In this document: one piece after another, positions 15,815 to 26,095 of the stretch
Layout of the letters: each line of letters starts with the position of its first letter
How positions within the stretch are numbered: position 1 is the stretch's first letter
Origin: Cohnella sp. WQ 127256
GTDB lineage: Bacteria; Bacillota; Bacilli; Paenibacillales; Paenibacillaceae
DNA: 64,000 nt
Direction of reading: 5' to 3'
NCBI RefSeq assembly: GCF_024519285.1
Contig: NZ_JAMZCY010000001.1
Span: 1,612,001 to 1,676,000 of the forward strand
Notes under the pieces: generated by a model
The model's input: the letters and a program-made list of their open reading frames with translations, nothing else
Told to the model about the DNA's origin: nothing
The model's database searches: none
Position numbers and translations under genes: made by a program

Positions 15815-17024
15815 CGATATTCAGCAAGCGTAAATTTTTCATCTGCTCTTCAGAATTCGAGGCCGGACCTTCATAGGTTGCCTGACCTTTATACAAGACA
15901 GTCCCTGTCGCTGTGTCTAGAACCGCAAGCTGCGGAATCGAATCTTTGCGAAGTAGCACGTAAACTCGGTTTTGACTCAACCTTAAGGATCCAATGTCAT
16001 CCGCTCCAAGCTGCTGTGCGGATAGGGAAGTGATTCCCTCGAGCTTCTGATCCAATGATAAATCGTAGCGTGACAAAGTTATGGCATTCGTATTATTTCT
16101 CAAGTTAGATAGAATGTTACCATTAAGTGTAAAGTCATTTGAATCATCTTCGAGCTTGTTCTTATTTTTATAAATTAGTAGTTCGTTCAGCTTGCCTGTC
16201 TTATAGGAATAGGAGAATAAGTCCTCGGATACAGAATCTAGTCTATAGCTATTGGAGGATTCTTTCGTTCTCCGATCCTTGCGAACGCTTAATACAACAA
16301 ACTCTCCTGGCTTTGAACGTATTTCATTCGTAATGGCAAATAAATTAAGCTCCTCGTTCTCACCACTCCTAATTCCATGGTTTAACATCTCATTTCGAAT
16401 CAACTGGCCACTTTTCAAGTCAACAACGTAGTCGTGTAACTCAGAAGAGGCTTCTACGTGCTGACGGACTAAGAGGTGAATTTGATCATCAACCCTCTGA
16501 ACGTCTAAGATATCAATCCAAGAATAGTTAGCTTCATCACTAATATCAACCCTATACTGAGTAACATTTCCTGTCTTCTCGTTCAATAAGTCTATTTTCA
16601 AGTTCGCGTCCAACATGGAGTTATTGTTACGATGTACGATCCCTTCCGCATAGATTAGCCATTCCTCGTCTTTGTAGAAGCTGTCCATTAAACCTTTTCC
16701 TCTCATGAAATTGCGATGTTCCTTCTTTAATGCCTTCATGTCCGAATCCCTAAATTTCCAGGATTGATTATTGAAGAGAGATTTAGCAAACTCTGATCTG
16801 TCTTTTCTGTAGATACTCCCATCTGTGTCCACAGTTAAAGATTCCCACAACATCCTACCGCCATAAGATCCGCTCAACTTCACCATTTGGGCTTCATCGG
16901 GATTGCCTTCCAACGTACTTAGCTTATATTCAGGCAAACGGTCCATCGCACCGTTCACGTAGTAGGCACCGATTCCAACAACAATAAATACACCCAGTAT
17001 TACCGAAAGCAAATAACGTTTCAT
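15801..17024 (-). CDS. Membrane-anchored uncharacterised extracytoplasmic protein of the ytr-like operon
   Basis: A 407-residue protein with one N-terminal membrane helix (about 5-24) and a large outer domain rich in beta-strand patterns (for example SLRLSQNRVYVLLRKDSIPQLAVLDTATGTVLYKG), suggesting a propeller-like fold. No catalytic motif was recognised. It starts 20 bases after the permease stop in the same operon as the YtrA-type regulator, ATPase and permease. It probably works with that transporter at the cell surface (inference). Confidence 0.7.
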   Translation of the reverse strand: MKRYLLSVILGVFIVVGIGAYYVNGAMDRLPEYKLSTLEGNPDEAQMVKLSGSYGGRMLWESLTVDTDGSIYRKDRSEFAKSLFNNQSWKFRDSDMKALKKEHRNFMRGKGLMDSFYKDEEWLIYAEGIVHRNNNSMLDANLKIDLLNEKTGNVTQYRVDISDEANYSWIDILDVQRVDDQIHLLVRQHVEASSELHDYVVDLKSGQLIRNEMLNHGIRSGENEELNLFAITNEIRSKPGEFVVLSVRKDRRTKESSNSYRLDSVSEDLFSYSYKTGKLNELLIYKNKNKLEDDSNDFTLNGNILSNLRNNTNAITLSRYDLSLDQKLEGITSLSAQQLGADDIGSLRLSQNRVYVLLRKDSIPQLAVLDTATGTVLYKGQATYEGPASNSEEQMKNLRLLNIDVQS

Positions 17025-17044
17025 TACTACTCTCTCCTCCCTTC

Positions 17045-17869
17045 TTACACTGCTATTTTTTTACTCAGCAATCGGAAGCCGAGCCATACAGAAGCTGCCA
17101 ATAATACTGCGCAGATCCCAAATACGATTCCGAATATTTCTTCTGGATAGAGATACGCATTTGATCTATCGATTCCAAGCGAGAGCAGCGGAAAGACGAC
17201 AGCGAACACGCAGACAAATACATAGAGCGCGGCATATACAATACCAACCATACGATAACTTCTTTCGATCAATATAGCTGTGAAGATGATGATTAAAGCC
17301 ATGATACCTAGCCCATAGCTGAAGACAAATTGATCAAATGCTCTTGGAATTAATTCCTTGAATGCCTGATTTGCCGCAATCACGTCAGAAAAGTGTGAAG
17401 ATTGGATGCGATCTGCTGGGACGATCATGTTGAATATTAATTTCTCAATAACGAGCAGCAAGAGCTGAAACGCAACTAGACTGAAAACGAACGTAAGAAT
17501 AGCTGTAAGCTTAGCTAAATAAATATGTCTTCGTGCAGTGGGTAGCATAAGTAACCGATAGATGAACGTATTCCGTCCAAACCAATCTCGGTACCAGATC
17601 AGAAATACATAGAGGGAAAGCACGGCGATACTCACTAGAATTGGAATAATAAACCAAAATTGTATACTGAACACTATCTCGTGAAACGATATTTGAGAAA
17701 ATAAACTTTCAGGAAATTGTTTTGCTGTTTCTCTATCCATAGACAACTTACTGTTCACTTGCCAGATCAAAGCACTGATTTGAAAGATCATCGTGATCCC
17801 CATTAAGCTGCCAAGGACATAGCGGAATCTATGAATCTCCATATGTACAAGCTTTAAGTAGCGATTCAT
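17045..17869 (-). CDS. ABC transporter permease of a YtrA-regulated system
   Basis: A 274-residue integral membrane protein with about six helices, including VHMEIHRFRYVLGSLMGITMIFQI at the start and a LLMLPTARRHIYLAKL loop typical of ABC-2-like permeases that respond to envelope stress. It overlaps the ATPase stop by an ATGA junction. With the ATPase and GntR gene it resembles the Bacillus ytr (acetoin/antibiotic-stress) operon, but sequence identity cannot be judged here. The substrate is unknown. Confidence 0.75.
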   Translation of the reverse strand: MNRYLKLVHMEIHRFRYVLGSLMGITMIFQISALIWQVNSKLSMDRETAKQFPESLFSQISFHEIVFSIQFWFIIPILVSIAVLSLYVFLIWYRDWFGRNTFIYRLLMLPTARRHIYLAKLTAILTFVFSLVAFQLLLLVIEKLIFNMIVPADRIQSSHFSDVIAANQAFKELIPRAFDQFVFSYGLGIMALIIIFTAILIERSYRMVGIVYAALYVFVCVFAVVFPLLSLGIDRSNAYLYPEEIFGIVFGICAVLLAASVWLGFRLLSKKIAV

Positions 17870-18555
17870 GAACGATACACCTCCCTCATGACATCAACGA
17901 TGGACTTCCCTTCTGCACTGCGAACCTCTTCACAGTTAAACTCGCGGACGATCGTCCCCTTTTGCATAATGACTGCTTTATCGATGAGTTGTTCGATTTC
18001 TCCAATTTCATGTGTCGTGAGAAGAACGCCACGATCCTCGATTAAGTGACTGGAGAATACCTCCGCGATCAGTTCTCGACTAAATAGATCGATTCCAGAG
18101 AACGGCTCATCCATGAGCACATATTCCGTTTTTTGCGCGAGACCCAGCACCAAATTGTATTTAGCAGCAGTCCCTTTGGACATATTCCCGATTTTCTCTA
18201 ACGCATCAAGCTGAAAGAAATCCATTAATTCTTCAGCTCTGCTTGGTTCCCAATTCGTATAGAAATCAGCCATAAATTGCAGCCCTTCAGCTAATTTCAT
18301 TCCTAAAGGCATCGTCAGGTGATCCGGAATAAAAGCTACTTTCTCATAAGTGAGCTTATCCAATGGTTGTCCATCAACTAGAATCTGTCCCTTCTTAATC
18401 GGCGACAGGCCCATTATCGATTTTAATATTGTAGATTTACCAGCCCCGTTAATTCCGATTAAGCAAGTAATTTGACCTTTCTCAGCGGTAAAGGAGACAT
18501 CCTTCAACACATGACGGCGAAGATAGCTTTTGCTCATGTTTTTGACTTCAATCAT
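17866..18555 (-). CDS. YtrB-like ABC transporter ATP-binding protein
   Basis: A 229-residue ATPase with Walker A GINGAGKST, a signature region MSKGTAAKYNLVLGLA in place of canonical LSGGQ, Walker B YVLMDEPFSGID and switch His TTHEIGEIE. The ATG at 18555 lies behind a strong GGGGGAGA ribosome-binding site and overlaps the GntR stop by 8 bases. The MSKGT-type signature is common to YtrB-like ATPases of the Bacillales. Confidence 0.85.
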   Translation of the reverse strand: MIEVKNMSKSYLRRHVLKDVSFTAEKGQITCLIGINGAGKSTILKSIMGLSPIKKGQILVDGQPLDKLTYEKVAFIPDHLTMPLGMKLAEGLQFMADFYTNWEPSRAEELMDFFQLDALEKIGNMSKGTAAKYNLVLGLAQKTEYVLMDEPFSGIDLFSRELIAEVFSSHLIEDRGVLLTTHEIGEIEQLIDKAVIMQKGTIVREFNCEEVRSAEGKSIVDVMREVYRS

Positions 18556-18979
18556 ACTTGTCTCCCCCTGCATCCGATCTAATTTCCGTCGATCTTTCCT
18601 CTACATACTTAACCTTTACCAGATCAAGAAGCTCTTCAACTGGAATATCGATCTTGCGAACCGATGCGACGAACGCATCAACCGCTACCTCCAGAAGCTC
18701 CGATCGGATTGTATGTAGAATACTGGCATCACTTGTAATTCGACTTGGAGAATTCCCTTCCGTAACGATCAATTGCTGTTCCTCCATCTCTTTATAAGCT
18801 CTCTGCGCCGTATTTGGATTTATTTTGAGCAAAGCTCCTAGCTCCCTCCGTGAAGGAATGACTTGACCCGCTCCTAGCTTGCTGGTAACGATTTGCTCTT
18901 TGAAATGTTGTACCACTTGCAGATAGACGGGGTCTCGATTGTTGAAAGTGACCTCATCCCAACCATCACCTGTTTTCAT
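18548..18979 (-). CDS. YtrA-subfamily GntR regulator
   Basis: A 143-residue regulator with GntR winged helix (PVYLQVVQHFKEQIVTSKLGAGQVIPSRRELGALLKINPNTAQRAYKEMEEQQLIVTE) and a short C-terminal helical tail, the YtrA arrangement. YtrA proteins repress their own ABC operon and respond to cell-envelope antibiotics in Bacillus. GTGTAT/ATACAC palindromes lie directly upstream. It is the first gene of a four- or five-gene operon. Confidence 0.88.
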   Translation of the reverse strand: MKTGDGWDEVTFNNRDPVYLQVVQHFKEQIVTSKLGAGQVIPSRRELGALLKINPNTAQRAYKEMEEQQLIVTEGNSPSRITSDASILHTIRSELLEVAVDAFVASVRKIDIPVEELLDLVKVKYVEERSTEIRSDAGGDKYD

Positions 18980-19002
18980 TCCTCAACCTCACTTTCGAGT
19001 GT

Positions 19003-19035
19003 GTGTATTATTTAGTTCATACACTCAATGTGTAT
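19003..19035 (-). promoter_or_regulatory. Overlapping inverted-repeat operators for the YtrA-type repressor
   Basis: Two palindromes share a half-site: GTGTAT-N10-ATACAC (19003-19024) and ATACAC-N5-GTGTAT (19019-19035). They start 24 bases before the GntR gene. The half-site resembles the reported Bacillus YtrA box (from memory). Confidence 0.6.
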
Positions 19036-19139
19036 TATCCCCGTAATACGCTGCCTTGTCAACCACATCCAATAATATGTCATAAATCGGTTTTTTTTCT
19101 ATTTAAGAGATAAAGTATTTTGTTCAGGCATAAAAGAAA

Positions 19140-19168
19140 TTTTAATTTGCTAATGTTTAGTGTATAAT
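19140..19168 (+). promoter_or_regulatory. Candidate gdhA promoter
   Basis: A perfect -10 TATAAT (19163-19168) lies 17 bases after a poor -35 TTTTAA (19140-19145), about 75 bases ahead of gdhA. The weak -35 suggests an activator or another control. Confidence 0.45.
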
Positions 19169-19221
19169 CTACAATCATTAAGTATAAAAATGCATGTTTT
19201 AACTTGCAAAATGCAAATTAA

Positions 19222-20616
<1,395 letters not shown>

Positions 20617-20649
20617 GATATCTCTTATATTATGAGATCCTATAGAAAT

Positions 20650-20689
20650 ACAAAAAAAGCAAAGCCTTTTCAGGGCTTTGCTTTTTTGT
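20650..20689. terminator. Bidirectional terminator after gdhA
   Basis: Arms ACAAAAAAGCAAAGCC and GGCTTTGCTTTTTTGT flank a short loop. It serves gdhA on the plus strand and the OB-fold-like gene on the minus strand. Confidence 0.92.
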
Positions 20690-20700
20690 AACTTCCATAA

Positions 20701-21450
20701 CTATTTCTTTGTTATTTTAGACGGATTATTGACTTTGTATAGGATTTCTTTGTTAAATTTCTTATCCACGACTTTCCCCTCGAATTCAATCGAGTCGCCT
20801 TCTTCTAAACCGATAGCCTTAAGCGTATTGCTATATCCACACCAAGCATCACCAATGACAAGCGAAAGCTCACCAGTGATGACAACTTCTTCGAGAAGAA
20901 TGACTTCATCATCCCGATCCGAGAAAGGATTAGGCTTTGTCGCAAATTCCTTGACCTTAGCTGTAAACTTTACCTTCTCAAGAGGTAATTCAAGCTTTTC
21001 TTTTTTCTCCTTTTTCTCTTTGGGCTCCTTCGGCTTTTTCGGAGCAGCTTTATCTACTGCTGTCTTTTCCTTCACCTTAGATTCCTTCTTAGTTGCTTCT
21101 ACTTCAGTAATTAATCCTTCGCCGTCTTCCACACCTTCAATTTCCATGCTCATTTGTTCCTTGCCGAAGCCGCCACCTTGCATCTCTTTCAAGAAAGAGG
21201 GGTGAATACACGTTAATTTCCCATCTTCAAACTCAACAACAAGCACATTTAGATTTTTGTATTCTTCGTAGCCTTTAATTGTAACCAAGCTTTGCGATGA
21301 CGCAGTCTTATACCAGAATTGTTTCTTGGGTGACTTCGCGAACAATCCCCAGCTTCTCCCTTTGTCGGCGTATTCTTCTTCACTCGTGAACGTTATGTAC
21401 TCTCCCTTAGGAGCGTAATATTTAATGACATTCATTTTCGTCGCTTCCAC
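20701..21450 (-). CDS. Uncharacterised protein with charged Lys/Glu linker and OB-fold-like C-terminus
   Basis: About 249 residues, cytoplasmic, with no signal peptide. An N-terminal globular part (about 1-100) is joined to a C-terminal beta-rich domain (about 160-249) by a low-complexity linker rich in Lys, Glu and Pro. The C-terminal domain (VKFTAKVKEFATK...ITGELSLVIGDAWCGYSN...GDSIEFEGKVVDKKF) has the length and strand rhythm of an OB-fold, so nucleic-acid binding is possible. The GTG at 21450 has the best ribosome-binding site (AAGGAG, 7 bases away); ATG at 21435 and 21495 are alternatives. I do not recognise a named family. Confidence 0.65.
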   Translation of the reverse strand: MEATKMNVIKYYAPKGEYITFTSEEEYADKGRSWGLFAKSPKKQFWYKTASSQSLVTIKGYEEYKNLNVLVVEFEDGKLTCIHPSFLKEMQGGGFGKEQMSMEIEGVEDGEGLITEVEATKKESKVKEKTAVDKAAPKKPKEPKEKKEKKEKLELPLEKVKFTAKVKEFATKPNPFSDRDDEVILLEEVVITGELSLVIGDAWCGYSNTLKAIGLEEGDSIEFEGKVVDKKFNKEILYKVNNPSKITKK

Positions 21451-21556
21451 TTTCCCACTCCTTCTACATAGATCAGCTTTGATTATGTACTTCATAAGCT
21501 AGTCCATTCCTTACTTGATAGTATAACGAAAGAGCGCAATTATACAACTTGCTATT

Positions 21557-22735
21557 CTAGAGATGATGATTCAGGAAATCCTGAATTCGATCTAAGGCCT
21601 CATCTAATTGTACCTGTGACGACGCATAAGAACAACGGATAAACCCTTCGCCGACTGAACCGAATACTAGCCCAGGTACCGTAACAACCTTAGCTTCCTG
21701 CAGTAGCCTTTGAGCGAAACGTTCTGAGCTCAAGCCAGTATGTGCAATCGACGGAAATGCGTAGAAGGACCCTAGCGGCTCGTGACAAGGCAATCCAATC
21801 TGTCTTAAGCCATGGACGAATGCTCTTCGCCGTTGGTTATAGGACGCAATCATGAGATCCTTCTCCTCCATCCCCACCTGGAGCGAAGCAAGTGCCGCTA
21901 CCTGGCTAATATTCGGCGCGCACATGACGGTATACTGGTGAATCTTAAGCATCGCTGAGATGAGTTCGCGGTGACCGCAGGCGTATCCGACTCTCCATCC
22001 TGTCATGGCAAAAGCTTTAGAAAATCCACTGATGAGCAACGTTCTGTCCTTCATACCTGGGAGTGAAGCAAAGCTGACATGCTTATCCCCACTATAAGTC
22101 AACTCTGCATATATCTCATCCGAGATGACAATGAGGTTCCTTTCCTCGACAAGCTTAGCAATAGGAAGCCAGTCGTCATAGGTCATAATTGCTCCCGTCG
22201 GATTGTTTGGATAACATAATACAACTACCTTGGAACGACTAGTTAGCTTCTCTCTCAGTGCCTCCGCCGTGAGTTTAAATTGATCGTGAGCACAGGTTTC
22301 CACAGCTACCGGCTTACCTCCACTTAGATACACAATCGGGGAATACGAAATATAGCAAGGCTCAGGAATAAGGATTTCATCCCCTTCCGTAATTAGCGCC
22401 CGAAATGCAAGATCGAGCGCTTCACTGCTCCCTACTGTAACGAGCACTTCATTTGAGGGCTCGTAGGCGACCTCGAATTGGGTATGAAAATATTCCGCGA
22501 TCGCTTCCCGAAGCTCTGGAATTCCCGAATTAGAAGTATACGATGTTCGCCCCTTCTCCAAGGCGACATTACAAGCATCTCTTACGATTTGTGGAGTGAC
22601 AAAATCCGGCTCACCCACACCAAGAGAGATCACATCTTTCATTCCCGAGGTGTAATCAAAGAACTTGCGAATGCCGGAAGGCGGCATAGCGAGAACTTGC
22701 GGTGATAATAGCTCTTTAAAGCTCGGTTGATTCAT
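21557..22735 (-). CDS. Class I/II PLP aminotransferase (alanine-type by regulation)
   Basis: A 392-residue fold-type I aminotransferase. Motifs are VGEPDF near the start, YPNNPTGA for the cofactor-binding Asn, ISDEIY for the PLP-pairing Asp, SGFSKAFAMTGWRVGY with the Schiff-base Lys, and the carboxylate-binding Arg in IRCSYA. Members act as aspartate, aromatic, alanine or N-acetyl-diaminopimelate aminotransferases. The start at 22735 follows AAAGGAGGAAG. The T-box leader upstream has an alanine GCC specifier, which suggests that its physiological product is alanine (inference). Confidence 0.9.
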   Translation of the reverse strand: MNQPSFKELLSPQVLAMPPSGIRKFFDYTSGMKDVISLGVGEPDFVTPQIVRDACNVALEKGRTSYTSNSGIPELREAIAEYFHTQFEVAYEPSNEVLVTVGSSEALDLAFRALITEGDEILIPEPCYISYSPIVYLSGGKPVAVETCAHDQFKLTAEALREKLTSRSKVVVLCYPNNPTGAIMTYDDWLPIAKLVEERNLIVISDEIYAELTYSGDKHVSFASLPGMKDRTLLISGFSKAFAMTGWRVGYACGHRELISAMLKIHQYTVMCAPNISQVAALASLQVGMEEKDLMIASYNQRRRAFVHGLRQIGLPCHEPLGSFYAFPSIAHTGLSSERFAQRLLQEAKVVTVPGLVFGSVGEGFIRCSYASSQVQLDEALDRIQDFLNHHL

Positions 22736-22760
22736 TTTTCTTCCTCCTTTTTTTAAAAAC

Positions 22761-23012
22761 AAAAAAACCCGTCCTCAAGGGACGAGTTTTTACCCGTGTT
22801 ACCACCCTAGTTCCGCTTCTCAGAAAGAAACGGCACTCTACAACGTATCCAACAATACGTGTTCCCGCTAACGCTGGAAATGCGGCAGAGCCTACTGAAA
22901 TTCAGCCTGCGTCTCGGAGATGGCTTTCAGTTAATGCCTAATCGTTGGTTTTCACCTAGCCCAACTCTCTGTAGATCAGATCCATAACTTACTCTTTCTC
23001 TTCATCGACTTT
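22761..23012 (-). promoter_or_regulatory. T-box leader with predicted alanine (GCC) specifier
   Basis: Minus strand. Stem I contains AGTA (22993-22990) opposite GAAA-GCC-A, giving specifier GCC at 22924-22922, by analogy with the glyQS layout GAAA-GGC-A. The apical region AGAGAGTTGG is typical. The T-box proper AGGGTGGTAACACGG spans 22808-22794. Its TGGT bulge fits an acceptor end with discriminator A, as in tRNA-Ala. A terminator (CTCGTCC / GGACGGG then TTTTTTT) follows at 22788-22761. Confidence 0.88.
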
Positions 23013-23037
23013 TAATCCTACCTATTAAGTTGAAGTA

Positions 23038-23066
23038 ATTATACTCACATCTCTTCGAGAAATCAA
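23038..23066 (-). promoter_or_regulatory. Promoter of the T-box transcript
   Basis: -35 TTGATT (23066-23061), a 17-base spacer and consensus -10 TATAAT (23043-23038). Confidence 0.8.
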
Positions 23067-23174
23067 TACATTTTCTATTCACTCCCGTCTCTCTTTAACG
23101 AGCAACTCTCTGGATAAATAGGAACAAACTTGCTCATACTGCATACAATCAATTTGAATAAGGAGGCTTTGTAT

Positions 23175-24851
23175 ATGAGCGTAGAGGAAAATACACTCTC
23201 TGTCGTCGCATTAGGTGGCGTAAATGAAATCGGTAAAAATATGTATGTGATTCAATATGCTGACGATATTATTGTGATCGATTGCGGCTCCAAGTTTCCC
23301 GATGAAAGCCTTCCGGGCATCGACGTTATCGTCCCTGATATCACTTATTTGCTTGAAAATCAGGATAAAGTCAGAGCCTTGATTGTCACCCACGGACACG
23401 AGGATCATATCGGGGGGATTCCTTATATCTTTAAGCAATTAACAATGCCGATATATGGAACACGACTCACGCTTGGTCTGATCGAAGGCAAATTGAAAGA
23501 GCATGGTCTGCTTACGAATGCGCAATTGAATCCGATCCAAGCTGACTCCAAGATCACTTTAGGTACCCTGTCTATTAGCTTCTTTAGAACAAATCATAGT
23601 ATCCCAGATTGCTTAGGAGTCGCCCTTCATACCCCCGAAGGTACCGTAGTACATACAGGAGATTTCAAATTTGATTTAACACCGGTTAATGAGCAATACC
23701 CCGACATACATAAGATGGCCGAACTCGGTACGAATGGGGTATTAGTGCTATTATCCGAAAGTACGAATGCAGAACGACCTGGCTTTACCCCTTCCGAACG
23801 GCTAGTAGGCGATCATATTGAAGAAGCCTTTACCAAAACTACGCAGAAAATTTTTCTGTCAACCTTCGCATCCAACGTCCACCGCTTACAGCAGGTTATC
23901 GATGCCGCACTAAAAACAAAGCGTAAAATCGCCTTGTTGGGAAGAAGTATGGTGAATGTCGTTCATATTGCCTATTCGTTAGGCTATTTGAGATTGCCCG
24001 AGGGAATGTTGATTGAAGCCTCTGAAGTGAATAAATACGCTCCACATGAGATCGTTGTCCTCTGCACCGGAAGTCAAGGAGAGCCTATGGCGGCACTTTC
24101 CCGCTTAGCCCGATCGGACCATAGGCAGGTTGAAATCTTGCGCGGTGACACGGTCATTATTGCAGCTACACCCATACCAGGAAATGAACGTAATGTTGCT
24201 CGAATCGTGGATAATCTATATGAACTGGGAGCTAAAGTGATTTATGGGTCCGGTACGGTAACAGGTATGCATGTTTCCGGACATGCCAGTCAAGAAGAGT
24301 TAAAGCTAATGTTGACGTTAATGAAACCGAAATACTTCATCCCCATTCACGGTGAATATCGGATGCTTCACCAGCATCGCTTATTGGCGGAAGCTGTTGG
24401 TGTGGCTACGGAGGACATTTTCATTGTCAAAAATGGAGACGTCGTCGATATTAATAGCCAGGTGGCTCGCCAATACCGTAAGGTGCCGAGCGGTAATACC
24501 CTTGTAGATGGCTTGGGGGTAGGCGATGTCGGAAATGTCGTATTACGAGATCGCAAGCATTTGTCCGAGGACGGCATTCTTATAATCGTCGTTACACTGA
24601 GCCGAACAGATGGTAAAATTCTGTCCGGCCCAGATACGATCTCAAGAGGCTTTGTATATGTTCGTGAATCGGAAGGGTTAATCGAAGAAGTTAATCGAAT
24701 TACGGTCACCACGATCAACAAATTACTGGAAGACAATACCGTAAACTCCTGGAGCATTTATAAACAAACGATCAAAGAATCAGTTGGGAGATTTCTATTC
24801 ATGCAAACGAAACGAAGACCGATGATTCTTCCGATTATTATTCAACTCTAA
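23175..24851 (+). CDS. rnjA: Ribonuclease J
   Basis: A 558-residue metallo-beta-lactamase/beta-CASP nuclease that degrades and matures mRNA from the 5' end. Metal ligands are in THGHEDHIGG, with further His/Asp in FRTNHSIPD and HTGDFKFD. The beta-CASP part includes STFASNVHRLQQ, GRSMVNV and the C-terminal HVSGHAS and PIHGEYRM motifs. The ATG at 23175 has AAGGAGG upstream. It could be J1 or J2; Firmicutes usually carry both, and the split cannot be made here. It is monocistronic, with a terminator directly after it. Confidence 0.93.
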   Translation: MSVEENTLSVVALGGVNEIGKNMYVIQYADDIIVIDCGSKFPDESLPGIDVIVPDITYLLENQDKVRALIVTHGHEDHIGGIPYIFKQLTMPIYGTRLTLGLIEGKLKEHGLLTNAQLNPIQADSKITLGTLSISFFRTNHSIPDCLGVALHTPEGTVVHTGDFKFDLTPVNEQYPDIHKMAELGTNGVLVLLSESTNAERPGFTPSERLVGDHIEEAFTKTTQKIFLSTFASNVHRLQQVIDAALKTKRKIALLGRSMVNVVHIAYSLGYLRLPEGMLIEASEVNKYAPHEIVVLCTGSQGEPMAALSRLARSDHRQVEILRGDTVIIAATPIPGNERNVARIVDNLYELGAKVIYGSGTVTGMHVSGHASQEELKLMLTLMKPKYFIPIHGEYRMLHQHRLLAEAVGVATEDIFIVKNGDVVDINSQVARQYRKVPSGNTLVDGLGVGDVGNVVLRDRKHLSEDGILIIVVTLSRTDGKILSGPDTISRGFVYVRESEGLIEEVNRITVTTINKLLEDNTVNSWSIYKQTIKESVGRFLFMQTKRRPMILPIIIQL

Positions 24852-24873
24852 GTCAATCTTAGCTTAGCAAATA

Positions 24874-24910
24874 AACGCTGCAGTCCGCTCCATGCGACTG
24901 CAGCGTTTTT
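24874..24910. terminator. Terminator between RNase J and the HlyD-like gene
   Basis: AACGCTGCAGTC and GACTGCAGCGTT arms with a ten-base loop, followed by TTTT on the plus strand. Confidence 0.9.
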
Positions 24911-24927
24911 CGTTTTCCCCTTGCTCA

Positions 24928-26070
24928 TTACATGCGTACCCGCTCCCCATCCAAGATCGGCTCGCTCGACTCCACAATCACCTGCTCTTGCTCGAACAAG
25001 CCTTCGCTGATCGATGTAGTGCCCTCACTGGCGTCGGAAACCGTAACCTTTCTCCGCACCGCATAGAAAGCATTACCCAGTGGCCCTTTGCGCTCCTCAA
25101 TCGTAAAGACATAAGTACCTTCACTGTCCTTCCGGATTGCTGTGCTGGCTAGGTGCAAGGTGCCTTCTTGCCCCATCTTCACAAGGTTCAGCTCGGCCTT
25201 CTCTCCTCCCTGAAGCGCCTTATCCTTAAGACTAACAGTCAACAGCATTGCACCTGCATCCACGGGATCTCCCTTCGATAAGACTGCTCCATTGTCCAAG
25301 GCAGCGGCTTTTTCCATCTTTGCAATGTGCCCTTGGATCATTCGACTATCCTTATCGACTATTCTAACCTCGACAGCCTCTCCTAAGTTAAGGCTGCTCC
25401 CGATTCCATCAGGAACCTGAAGAACCAACTGAAACCCTTCTTGCTTACTCGCAAGACGAATATCCGGAACACCTGTTGTCGGACCAGACAAGCCTTCTTT
25501 TGCACCGACAGCCATCACAATCGCATCGTATGGAGCCGTCAGCGTCTGGTTAACCAACAGCTTTTCCTGCCCATACGCAATGTGCTGTTGCTGGAGGTCA
25601 ATGTCTATTTTCGTGCTTTCCAACGCCGCTTTTACGTTCAATTTCGCCGCCGCGTCTTCACCTTGTGCAGCTTCAATATATTCGTACTGCAGCTTTTCAA
25701 TAGTTAGCTTGAGTTTCTTCAGCGCTGCTTTCTCGTCCTCGATTTGCTGCCTAGCCTCCATACTGTCATACCTCACAAGTGCTTGTCCTTTATGCACAGT
25801 AGCTCCTTCATGAACGAGCACTTCTTTAATCGTCCACCCCACCGGACCTGTTAAGTCCCTTTCCTCCGATGGCTTGATAAAGCCGCTCCCCCGATAGGTC
25901 TGAGTATATTTACCTGCCCCAACTTCTACAGTTGCTACCTTCGGCAATGTTAATGCCAGCATTGTGTTACCTAATAACGTACAAGTGATAATAACAGCTA
26001 CAAACAAGCCAGCAATCCATTTGATCTTGCGTTTCCGTCTAGCCTCTCTTTCTTCATCCATATGAATCAT
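24928..26070 (-). CDS. HlyD/MacA-type membrane fusion (RND/ABC adaptor) protein
   Basis: About 380 residues: one N-terminal membrane helix (about 15-38), then a biotinyl-lipoyl half (VLVHEGATVHKGQALVRYDSMEARQQI), a coiled-coil hairpin rich in Lys/Glu/Ala (about 110-165), the second lipoyl half (LTAPYDAIVMAVGAKEG) and a beta-barrel domain. Such adaptors normally pair with a MacB-type ABC exporter. Here the neighbours are importer-type sugar permeases and no exporter ATPase is present. The ATG at 26070 is about 10 bases from GGGAGG; the ATG at 26079 abuts it. It is the last gene of the ABC operon. Confidence 0.82.
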   Translation of the reverse strand: MIHMDEEREARRKRKIKWIAGLFVAVIITCTLLGNTMLALTLPKVATVEVGAGKYTQTYRGSGFIKPSEERDLTGPVGWTIKEVLVHEGATVHKGQALVRYDSMEARQQIEDEKAALKKLKLTIEKLQYEYIEAAQGEDAAAKLNVKAALESTKIDIDLQQQHIAYGQEKLLVNQTLTAPYDAIVMAVGAKEGLSGPTTGVPDIRLASKQEGFQLVLQVPDGIGSSLNLGEAVEVRIVDKDSRMIQGHIAKMEKAAALDNGAVLSKGDPVDAGAMLLTVSLKDKALQGGEKAELNLVKMGQEGTLHLASTAIRKDSEGTYVFTIEERKGPLGNAFYAVRRKVTVSDASEGTTSISEGLFEQEQVIVESSEPILDGERVRM

Positions 26071-26095
26071 CACGTTCATTCCTCCCTCCCCCTCT

